This document shows, piece after piece, positions 45,111 through 52,065 of a stretch of 64,000 nt of DNA. Location of the stretch: positions 124,001 through 188,000 of the forward strand of contig JAJDXQ010000010.1 in NCBI GenBank assembly GCA_022823185.1. Direction: 5' to 3'. Each line of letters opens with the position of its first letter. Position 1 is the first letter of the stretch. Under the pieces are notes generated by a model. It saw nothing but the letters and a program-made list of their open reading frames with translations. It was not told where the DNA came from and made no database searches. This stretch comes from Caldilineaceae bacterium. Its GTDB lineage: Bacteria > Chloroflexota > Anaerolineae > Caldilineales > Caldilineaceae. The position numbers and the translations under genes were made by a program.

Positions 45111-47024
45111 ATGCATTTTGACGCGCTGACGCTGGCAGCGGTGGCCGACGAACTGAGAGAGACGGTGGCGGGCGGCCGGGTCCAGCAGATTGTTCTGCCG
45201 GACAGCCGCAGCGTTGCCCTGGAGATCTACGCGCACCGGGCGCGGCGCAATCTTCTGCTTTCGGCGCATCCCCAGGCCAGCCGCGTTCATCTGATTGAAC
45301 ACAAGCCGCGGCGGGGCGTGGCGAAGGAGACGCCGCTGCTGCTGCTGTTGCGCAAATATGTGCGCGGGGCGCGGCTGGAATCTGTCGAGTTGCCGGTCGC
45401 ATTCGAGCGGGTGCTCTACCTGCGTTTCCACCATCCCCGGCACGACGCCGCGACGCTGGCGGTTGAACCGATCGGGCAGCTGGGCAATCTGATTCTGATG
45501 AACGCGGACGGCCGCATTCTGGATGCGCTGGTGCGGGTGCCGGCGGGCGAAAACGCCCAGCGCGTGCTGTTGCCGCGGCGGGTATATCAGCTGCCGCCGC
45601 CGCAGGAGAGGCTGCCGCCGCTGGAGGAAAGCGAGGCGCCGCAACGGGAGGCGGTTCTGCCGCAGGCGGAAGGCGGGGGCGCCAGCCAGGGCCAGCCCTC
45701 ACTGCTCTGGCGCAGCCTGCTCGGCTGTTTCGCGGGCGTCAGCCCGACTTTGGCGAGGGAAGCAGCCTGGCGGGCAACGGGTGACGCGGGCGCGGCGTTT
45801 TCAGCAGAGGCGTTCGCGGAGGCGCGTCAAGCTCTGAGCGGCCTGTGGTCGGCGGCGGCCTCGGGCAGTTGGACGCCGGGCATTGCGGTGGATGACGAAG
45901 AGGGCGTGGCCGCGTTTGCTGCCTACGAGCTTCACTTTTGCGGCGAGTTCGTTGAGGCGGAATCGGTGAGCGCGGCCGCGGCCGCGTTTTACGCGGCGCA
46001 GGAGCGGGACGCTTCTTCGTCGCGGGACGAGTACGCGGGTGTACGCGGGGGCGTGGCCGCGCTGGTGCGGCAGGCGCAGGCGCGCGTGCGCAGTCAGCTG
46101 CACGCTTTGGACGCGGATGAGCCGGCGCCGGGAGAGCCGGAACGCGTGCGCAGGCAGGCGGAGTGGCTGCTGGCCCTTTCGAGCCAGATACCGCGGCGGA
46201 GGAAGGGGCCCGGCGCGCAGGAAGGATACAGCCTGCAGGACGGCCTGGCCGCGGTGGAGCCGGGGCCGAACGGGCAGATGCAGTTGGTCGTCTTCGCGGC
46301 TGCTGACACCAGTTTCGGGCAGGCGGCAGAGGGCCAAGAATCGGCAGGAAAGGGGGAAGACCTGATCGTTGCGCTGGACCCGAAACGGACGCCGGTGGAG
46401 CAGGCGGAGCGCATGTTCGACCGCGCGGCCAAGATGGAACGGGCCGCCCGCATCATCCCCCGGAGGCGGGCCCGGCTGGAGGCGGACCGGGGCTATCTGC
46501 AGCAGCTGGAGAGCGATCTGAGCATGGCGCAGGACCAGCCGGAGATCGCGGCGGTGCGGGAGGCGCTGCGGGAGGCGGGTTATCTACGGCAGCGCCGGGG
46601 ACGGCTGGAAAAGGCGCCGAGAGACCGCTCGCGGCCGCTGCGTTACCTCTCGCCGGAGGGCTTCCCGATTCTGGTGGGACGAAACGCCCGCCAGAACGAG
46701 ATCGTCACGTTCAATGAAGCGGGCCGGGATGACCTGTGGCTGCACGTGCGCGATGGGCCGGGGGCACACGTCGTCATTCGTTGCGGCGGGCAGCCGGTGC
46801 CTGAGTTGACGCTGAACGTTGCCGCCCGGCTGGCGGCCTGGTATTCGGGACAGCGGGGCAACGCAGGTGTCGGCGTTGCGATCACCCAACAGCGCTTTGT
46901 CACGCGCATGGCGGGTGGACGGCCGGGGCAGGTGCATTACCGCGGCGAGGAGACGATCCGTGTCGCGGCTGAACTGCCGGCGGAGAGTGCGCAGTGGCTG
47001 GCGGAAGCGGAAAGCAGTGGTTAG
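45111..47024 (+). CDS. rqcH: NFACT-family ribosome quality control protein (RqcH/FbpA-like)
   Basis: 637 residues from ATG 45111 (MHFDALTLAAVADELRE). The N-terminal NFACT-N region covers about 1-200 (VQQIVLPDSRSVALEIYA, LIEHKPRRG, GQLGNLILMNADGRILDALVRV). A variable Ala/Glu-rich middle (about 200-470) contains a coiled-coil-like segment, and NFACT-R is near the C-terminus: FPILVGRNARQNEIVTF then DLWLHVRDGPGAHVVIR. RqcH marks stalled nascent chains with alanine tails on 50S subunits. The conserved Asp-Arg of the N-domain appears here as Glu-Arg (VAFERVLYL). It is longer than typical RqcH (about 570). The stop codon TAG lies inside a TGGTTAG-type repeat. Confidence 0.88.
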   Translation: MHFDALTLAAVADELRETVAGGRVQQIVLPDSRSVALEIYAHRARRNLLLSAHPQASRVHLIEHKPRRGVAKETPLLLLLRKYVRGARLESVELPVAFERVLYLRFHHPRHDAATLAVEPIGQLGNLILMNADGRILDALVRVPAGENAQRVLLPRRVYQLPPPQERLPPLEESEAPQREAVLPQAEGGGASQGQPSLLWRSLLGCFAGVSPTLAREAAWRATGDAGAAFSAEAFAEARQALSGLWSAAASGSWTPGIAVDDEEGVAAFAAYELHFCGEFVEAESVSAAAAAFYAAQERDASSSRDEYAGVRGGVAALVRQAQARVRSQLHALDADEPAPGEPERVRRQAEWLLALSSQIPRRRKGPGAQEGYSLQDGLAAVEPGPNGQMQLVVFAAADTSFGQAAEGQESAGKGEDLIVALDPKRTPVEQAERMFDRAAKMERAARIIPRRRARLEADRGYLQQLESDLSMAQDQPEIAAVREALREAGYLRQRRGRLEKAPRDRSRPLRYLSPEGFPILVGRNARQNEIVTFNEAGRDDLWLHVRDGPGAHVVIRCGGQPVPELTLNVAARLAAWYSGQRGNAGVGVAITQQRFVTRMAGGRPGQVHYRGEETIRVAAELPAESAQWLAEAESSG

Positions 47025-47070
47025 TGGTTAGTGGTCAGTGGTTAGTGGTCAGTGGTTAGTGAACTGCAGT
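47014..47070 (+). repeat. TGGTTAG/TGGTCAG tandem repeat with AACTGCAGT end
   Basis: GCAGTGGTTAGTGGTTAG followed by alternating TGGTCAG and TGGTTAG units, ending at AACTGCAGT (47062-47070). The first units encode the last residues and stop of the NFACT gene. Confidence 0.75.
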
Positions 47071-47167
47071 CTGGCTACGGCGCTGGCGGGAATCGTCGGG
47101 GGGTTTCAGCAGTTCCCAGGGACAGTGGGTTTTTTCGTTTAAGAAGACAGTTTCAGGACGGATATAT

Positions 47168-47983
47168 ATGGACTTGAGTCGACTTTGCATTCACACGTTT
47201 ACGACGAAGCCCTGGCCGATTGAGACGGCGATCGAGCGGTTCAGCGCGCACGGCGCCGCGGGGATGACGGTCTGGCGGGACGCGCTGGAGGGGCGGGATA
47301 TTGCGGGCGCGGGCAGGCAGATCCGCGACGCGGGGATGGAGGTTGTGTCTCTGTGCCGGGGCGGATTCTTCCCGGCGGAGACGGAATCGGCGCGGCAGGA
47401 GGCGCTCGACGACAACCGCCGCGCCATTGACGAGGCGGAGGCGCTGGGCGCGCCGCTGGTGGTGCTTGTCTGCGGGGCGGTACCCGGCCAGCCGCTGGAT
47501 GCCGGTCGCGGCCAGATCCGGGACGGAATCGAAGCTGTCCTGCCGCACGCCGAGGCGGCGGGCGTCAAGCTGGGCGTGGAACCGCTGCATCCGATGTACG
47601 CGGACAGCCGGTCGGCTGTCAACACGATGGGCCAGGCCAACGACATCTGCGCTGACATTGACTCGCCGTTTGTGGGTGTGGTTGTGGATGTCTACCACCT
47701 GTGGTGGGACCCGGAGCTGGAGCGGGAGATCGGCCGTTGCGGGCGGATGGGCAAGCTGTTCGCCTTCCACGTGTGCGACTGGCGCACGCCGACGGAAGAC
47801 CTTCTGCTTGACCGCGGGCTGATGGGCGAGGGCTGCATAGACATCCGTCAGATTCGCGGCTGGGTTGAGGAGGCCGGGTTTGACGGGTATAATGAGGTTG
47901 AAATCTTCTCAAACCGCTACTGGGCGATGGAGCAGGAGCAGTTCCTGGAGCGGATCGTAGAAGCCTACACAATTCACGTTTAG
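47168..47983 (+). CDS. sugar phosphate isomerase/epimerase (TIM barrel)
   Basis: 271 residues from ATG 47168. Xylose-isomerase-like barrel with metal-ligand motifs GVEPLHPMYADS, VVVDVYHLWWDPEL, FHVCDW and EVEIFSNRYW. The last Glu and the two central acids/His form the typical divalent-metal site of keto-aldose isomerases and epimerases. It is followed 94 bases later by a Gfo/Idh/MocA oxidoreductase in the same direction, a common pairing for inositol or sugar catabolism. Distinct in sequence from the isomerase at 920-1867. Confidence 0.88.
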   Translation: MDLSRLCIHTFTTKPWPIETAIERFSAHGAAGMTVWRDALEGRDIAGAGRQIRDAGMEVVSLCRGGFFPAETESARQEALDDNRRAIDEAEALGAPLVVLVCGAVPGQPLDAGRGQIRDGIEAVLPHAEAAGVKLGVEPLHPMYADSRSAVNTMGQANDICADIDSPFVGVVVDVYHLWWDPELEREIGRCGRMGKLFAFHVCDWRTPTEDLLLDRGLMGEGCIDIRQIRGWVEEAGFDGYNEVEIFSNRYWAMEQEQFLERIVEAYTIHV

Positions 47984-48076
47984 ACATCCCGGCTTTTGCA
48001 GGCGCCGGGCAGACGGCGCCGCACTGGCCTTCAATGGTCCCTGGGGGCCGCGCATCTATGGGAGCAGTTCCTACTT

Positions 48077-49237
48077 ATGGCTGAAATTGCAGTTGGCGTA
48101 ATCCTGAACGGCGTGACCGGGCGGATGGGCACGAATCAGCACCTGGCGCGTTCGATACTGGCAATCCGGGAGCAGGGCGGCACGGTTACCGCGGACGGGG
48201 ACCGGATCATGCCGGAGCCGGTGCTGGTGGGCCGCAATCCGGACAAGCTGCGGCATCTGTCGGCGGCGTACAATGTAAGCAAGTGGACAACCAATCTGGA
48301 CGAGGCGCTGGCCGACGATCACAACAGCATCTACTTCGATGCGCTGGCGACGAACCTGCGGGTGCCGAATACACAGCAGGCAATCGAGGCCGGCAAGGCG
48401 GTCTACTGTGAAAAGCCGACCGCGGGCAACATCGAGGATGCGTTGCGGCTGGCGCGGGCGGCGACAGAGGCAGGCGTAAGCAACGGCGTTGTGCAGGACA
48501 AGCTGTTTCTGCCCGGTCTGCTGAAGCTCAAGTACCTGATCGACACCGGGTTTTTCGGCCGCATTCTGGCGGTGCGCGGCGAGTTCGGCTACTGGGTGTT
48601 TGACGGCAAGGACCAGCCGGCCCAGCGACCCTCGTGGAACTACAAGAAGTCGGAGAGCGGCGGCATCGTGCTGGATATGTTCGCGCACTGGCGCTATGTC
48701 ATCGATAACCTGTTCGGCCCGATCAAGCGGCTCTCCTGCATTGCGGCCAACCATGTGCCGGAACGCATCGACGAGGAGGGCGCGCCTTACAACGCGGACG
48801 CGGATGACGGGGCCTACGCGATGTTCGAGCTGGAAAACGGAATCATCTGCAACTTCAACTCCTCCTGGTGTGTACGCGTGCGCCGCGATGACCTGCTGAC
48901 GATCCACGTGGACGGCACGCGCGGCAGCGCGGTGGCGGGCCTGAGGGAGTGCGCGATACAGGGCGACTCCTTCACGCCGAAGCCGGTGTGGAACCCGGAT
49001 ATTCCGCAGCCGGTCCAGTTTTATGATACGTGGCAGTGGATGCCGAACAACAACCCCTTCGAGAACGCCTTCAAGATCGAGTGGGAGCTGTTCCTGCGCC
49101 ATGCGGTGAAGGGGGAGCCGTTCCCGTATACGCTGCTGGAAGGGGCGAAGGGTGTGCAGCTGGCCGAGCTGGGCTATCAGGCGTGGGAGGAGCGGCGCTG
49201 GGTGGATGTGCCAGCGTTGGACTGCAGTGGTCAGTGA
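48077..49237 (+). CDS. Gfo/Idh/MocA-family NAD(P)-dependent oxidoreductase
   Basis: About 386 residues from ATG 48077; the ORF is open earlier but without similarity. N-terminal nucleotide fold (VILNGVTGRMGTNQHL), VYCEKPTAGNIEDALRL carrying EKP at about residues 114-116, and the C-terminal domain GFFGRILAVRGEFGYWVFDG with GGIVLDMFAHWRYVID (likely catalytic His). It is probably in an operon with the upstream isomerase. The last codons (GAC TGC AGT GGT CAG TGA) are provided by the AACTGCAG-TGGTCAG repeat, so its C-terminus has been rewritten by repeat sequence. Confidence 0.88.
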   Translation: MAEIAVGVILNGVTGRMGTNQHLARSILAIREQGGTVTADGDRIMPEPVLVGRNPDKLRHLSAAYNVSKWTTNLDEALADDHNSIYFDALATNLRVPNTQQAIEAGKAVYCEKPTAGNIEDALRLARAATEAGVSNGVVQDKLFLPGLLKLKYLIDTGFFGRILAVRGEFGYWVFDGKDQPAQRPSWNYKKSESGGIVLDMFAHWRYVIDNLFGPIKRLSCIAANHVPERIDEEGAPYNADADDGAYAMFELENGIICNFNSSWCVRVRRDDLLTIHVDGTRGSAVAGLRECAIQGDSFTPKPVWNPDIPQPVQFYDTWQWMPNNNPFENAFKIEWELFLRHAVKGEPFPYTLLEGAKGVQLAELGYQAWEERRWVDVPALDCSGQ

Positions 49238-49251
49238 TCGGTGGTCAGTTG
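49221..49251 (+). repeat. ACTGCAGTGGTCAGTGATCGGTGG-type repeat
   Basis: ACTGCAG then TGGTCAGTGATCGGTGGTCAG. It overlaps the 3' end of the oxidoreductase gene and supplies its stop codon at 49235-49237. Confidence 0.75.
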
Positions 49252-49361
49252 AAGCGGCGACTGATGGAAGATGGGTGTGAGGAGGGAGTAGAGAGAGGCC
49301 CCCGCACTGGCAACTTTCCGAGTCGCGAATGAAACTTGGCTGAGTCGTAACAGGAGAGAGC

Positions 49362-50729
49362 ATGTCGCAATCGATCGCATTGCTTGACTCGACGCCTGCA
49401 ACGGATATTGCGCCGCCTGCGTTTCATATTATGCTGAAGCCGCGGGGGGCGATATGCAATCTGGACTGCCATTACTGCTACTTTTTGAGCAAGGAGTTCA
49501 TGTACCCGGACAGCGAATTCCGCATGTCCGAGTCGATGCTTGAGGAGTATACGCGTCAGTATATCGAGGCGCAGCAGGTCCCGGAGGTGACGTTTGCGTG
49601 GCAGGGCGGCGAGCCGACGCTGATGGGGCTGGATTTCTTCAAGAAGGCGGTCGAGTTCCAGCAGAAGCACAAAAAGCCGGGCATGAGGGTGGAGAACGCG
49701 CTGCAGACGAACGGCACGCTGCTGGACGACGAGTGGTGCGAGTTTCTGCACCGCAGCGATTTCCTGATCGGGCTGAGCATGGACGGTCCGCGCAAGCTGC
49801 ATGACTTTTACCGCGTCGACAAGGGCGGCCAGCCGACGTGGGAGAAGGTGATGCGGGCGGCGCGGATGTTGCACAAGCACAAGGTGCGCTACAACATCCT
49901 GACGACGGTCCATGCGGCCAACGCGCCCCATCCGCTGGAGGTCTACCGTTTCCTGCGCGACGAGGTCAAGACGGAGTTCATGCAGTTCATCCCGATCGTG
50001 GAGCGGGACAACGAGACCGGCTACCAGGAAGGGGATACGGTCAAGGATCGTTCGGTCACGGCGGAGCAGTACGGCGACTTTCTGATCCAGATTTTCGAGG
50101 AGTGGGTGCGGCGCGACGTGGGGAAGGTTTTTGTGCAGATCTTCGACGTGGCGCTGGCCGGATACGCGGGACACCGGCCCGGCTTGTGCATCTTTGAGGA
50201 GACGTGCGGCTCGGCTCTGGCGATGGAGCACAACGGCGATCTGTTCTCCTGTGATCACTACGTGGAGCCGAACTATCTGCTGGGCAACATCGAGGAGATC
50301 CCGCTGATCGAGATGGTCGGCTCGGCGCGCCAGCGGGAGTTCGGCGAACACAAACGGGACAGCCTGCCCAACTACTGCCTGGAGTGCGAGGTGCGCTTTG
50401 TCTGCAACGGCGGCTGTCCGAAGAACCGCTTCATCAAGACGCCCGACGGCGAAGAGGGGCTGAACTATTTGTGCGCCGGCTACCGGGCCTTTTTCAATCA
50501 TGTGCGCCCGTACATGAACTTCATGTCCGATCAGCTGCGTCGGCAGCAGGCGCCCGCGAATATCATGCAGCACCTGGCGGAAGAGGATCGCAAGCTGAAC
50601 GCCCGCTTCGCCGGGGCCAGGCGCAACGCTCCGTGCCCGTGCGGGAGCGGCAGGAATTTCAAGCAGTGCCACGGCCGCGGGCGCACGGTGGAACGGGCGC
50701 AGATGCAATGGCCGATTTCGAATAACTAG
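49362..50729 (+). CDS. anaerobic sulfatase-maturating-type radical SAM enzyme with SEC-C tail
   Basis: 455 residues from ATG 49362 (AGGAGAG upstream). The radical-SAM motif is CNLDCHYCYFL at about residue 32, followed by WQGGEPTLMGLDFF, NGTLLDDEWCEFL and IGLSMDGPRKLHD. SPASM-type cysteines appear in EETCGSALAMEHNGDLFSCDHYV and CLECEVRFVCNGGCPKNRF. This profile fits anSME enzymes that convert Cys or Ser of sulfatases to formylglycine. The C-terminal NAPCPCGSGRNFKQCHGRG is a zinc-binding SEC-C motif fused to the enzyme. No sulfatase gene is present in the window. The next gene block (rpsF) starts after a separate promoter. Confidence 0.9.
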   Translation: MSQSIALLDSTPATDIAPPAFHIMLKPRGAICNLDCHYCYFLSKEFMYPDSEFRMSESMLEEYTRQYIEAQQVPEVTFAWQGGEPTLMGLDFFKKAVEFQQKHKKPGMRVENALQTNGTLLDDEWCEFLHRSDFLIGLSMDGPRKLHDFYRVDKGGQPTWEKVMRAARMLHKHKVRYNILTTVHAANAPHPLEVYRFLRDEVKTEFMQFIPIVERDNETGYQEGDTVKDRSVTAEQYGDFLIQIFEEWVRRDVGKVFVQIFDVALAGYAGHRPGLCIFEETCGSALAMEHNGDLFSCDHYVEPNYLLGNIEEIPLIEMVGSARQREFGEHKRDSLPNYCLECEVRFVCNGGCPKNRFIKTPDGEEGLNYLCAGYRAFFNHVRPYMNFMSDQLRRQQAPANIMQHLAEEDRKLNARFAGARRNAPCPCGSGRNFKQCHGRGRTVERAQMQWPISNN

Positions 50730-50802
50730 CGGACGCTATTTTCACCGCTCACAGGCCGGGGTCCCGGTCCGGTATTGCGTGTCATTTTGCGGGCCCGATC
50801 TT

Positions 50803-50830
50803 TTGCGCGCATAGAGAGCTGTGCTATACT
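50803..50830 (+). promoter_or_regulatory. promoter of the rpsF-rpsR operon
   Basis: TTGCGC (50803-50808), 16 bases, then TATACT (50825-50830) with extended -10 TGC. The expected transcript start is near 50837, giving a leader of about 208 bases before rpsF. Shares CTGTGCTATACT with the promoter at 19090. Confidence 0.55.
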
Positions 50831-50840
50831 TTCGAATCGC

Positions 50841-50882
50841 GACGAGGGAGAGCTTGTCTGCTCCCTCGTTCTTTCTGTTCAC
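50841..50882 (+). promoter_or_regulatory. 5'-proximal leader hairpin upstream of rpsF
   Basis: ACGAGGGAG (50842-50850) pairs with CTCCCTCGT (50861-50869) around a 10-base loop, followed by TCTTTCTGTTC. It begins only a few bases after the predicted transcript start. It could be a premature terminator, an mRNA-stabilising cap hairpin or a binding site for S6/S18; I see no CCG bulge typical of known S6-S18 leaders. Confidence 0.5.
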
Positions 50883-50908
50883 AGCGCAATGCTGTGGGCC
50901 TTTGTCTG

Positions 50909-50946
50909 AACTGCGGTTTTTAGTGGTCAGTTTTTCGTTTTCAGTG
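50909..50946 (+). repeat. AACTGC + TAGTGGTCAG repeat within the rpsF leader
   Basis: AACTGCGG (50909-50916), then TTTTTAGTGGTCAGTTTTTCGTTTTCAGTG. It places the repeat inside a transcribed leader if the promoter call is right. Confidence 0.6.
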
Positions 50947-51044
50947 CTGGCTCTCACCTGAGTCCGGTGGAGTTACTGAAAACCAAGAACCGAAGACTGG
51001 AAACGGACGCAGGACATTGCTCATGGAAAGGAGTGAAAGGGTAG

Positions 51045-51332
51045 ATGAACACGTACGAATTGGTGTACATCATCCAGCCCAATCTGGATGATGAGGGTGT
51101 CAAAGCCGTGGATGACCGGATTGGACGGGCCATCGACGGCGAAGATGGGACAATCGAGAGCACCGATTATTGGGGCAAACGCCAGTTGGCCTATCCCATC
51201 AAAGGACATTTTGAAGGGCACTACATTCTGCACAACCTCTCGATGCCTCCAACCGCGGTGCAGAACGTGGAACGACAGTTACGGCTATCCGAAGATGTAT
51301 TGCGTTTCCTCGTTGTCCGCGTTGAGGACTAA
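51045..51332 (+). CDS. rpsF: 30S ribosomal protein S6
   Basis: 95 residues from ATG 51045 with AAGGAG upstream; MNTYELVYIIQPNLDDEGVKAV and the central DYWGKRQLAYPIKGHFEGHY are S6 hallmarks. S6 binds S18 on the platform of the 30S subunit. It is followed 18 bases later by rpsR; the usual ssb gene between the two is absent, and rplI is not downstream. A leader with a hairpin and a repeat precedes it. Confidence 0.95.
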   Translation: MNTYELVYIIQPNLDDEGVKAVDDRIGRAIDGEDGTIESTDYWGKRQLAYPIKGHFEGHYILHNLSMPPTAVQNVERQLRLSEDVLRFLVVRVED

Positions 51333-51350
51333 CCCACAAAGGAGCATCGA

Positions 51351-52058
51351 ATGTCTGACGAAACCAAATTGACCGAAGCCGAGGCGAACATAGAGGAACA
51401 GCCGGCCGACGAGGCGCCAGCGCAAGAGGAAGCTCCCGTGCTGGAGGCAAGCGCGGCGGAGGGTGAACCGCAAGCAGTAGCCGAGCCGGTGGCCGAAGCG
51501 GTTTCCGAGCCTGAGGCTGAGGCGGCAACCGAGCCGGTGGCCGAAGCAGTGGCAGAGCCTGAGGTTGAAGCGGCATCTGAGCCGGTAGCCGAAGCAGCGG
51601 CAGTACCTGAGGCTGAGCCGGTCGCCGAAGCGGTTGCCGAGCCGGCAGCCGAAGCTGTGGCAGAGCCGGAGGCTGAAGCGGTTGCCGAGCCGGTGGTTGA
51701 AGCGGCTGTGGAGAGCGCAAGCGCCGAATCGGACGAAGGCGGCAGGCAGCGAGAGCAGCAGGCGCCGACGTTGAACCGCGTTGAAGGGCCGGCCATCTTT
51801 AATCGCGCCAAGCAGGGGAATCAGCGCAGGAATCCCCGGCACGTTGGCAACGATGTGCGTATCGACGAGATCGACTACAAGAACGTGCAGATTCTCAGCC
51901 GGTTCGTCGATAACTACGGACGCATTCACAACCGCCGCAAGACCCGCGTCACCGCGAAGCTGCAGCGCAAAGTGACCAGGGCGATCAAACGGGCCCGGCA
52001 TCTGGCCCTGATGCCCTATACAGGTGAACATATGCGTATAACAGGGCGGCGCGGTTAA
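51351..52058 (+). CDS. rpsR: 30S ribosomal protein S18 with long acidic N-terminal extension
   Basis: 235 residues from ATG 51351 (AAAGGAG upstream). Only the last 85 or so are S18: RIDEIDYKNVQILSRFVDNYGRI then HNRRKTRVTAKLQRKVTRAIKRARHLALMPYT, where 16S rRNA and S6 bind. The first about 130 residues are a Glu/Ala/Pro/Val repeat array (AEPVAEAVAEPEAEA-type units of roughly 20 residues). Normal bacterial S18 is 75-95 residues, so the protein is more than twice the usual length. There is no internal start with a ribosome-binding site, so the extension is probably translated. The gene after it is 7 bases away. Confidence 0.92.
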   Translation: MSDETKLTEAEANIEEQPADEAPAQEEAPVLEASAAEGEPQAVAEPVAEAVSEPEAEAATEPVAEAVAEPEVEAASEPVAEAAAVPEAEPVAEAVAEPAAEAVAEPEAEAVAEPVVEAAVESASAESDEGGRQREQQAPTLNRVEGPAIFNRAKQGNQRRNPRHVGNDVRIDEIDYKNVQILSRFVDNYGRIHNRRKTRVTAKLQRKVTRAIKRARHLALMPYTGEHMRITGRRG

Positions 52059-52065
52059 TCGATCC

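Noticed and set aside
47014-47070. Possible CRISPR-like array in the TGGTCAG/TGGTTAG repeats
   Set aside because: Units are contiguous 7-10-mers without spacers and no cas gene is present.
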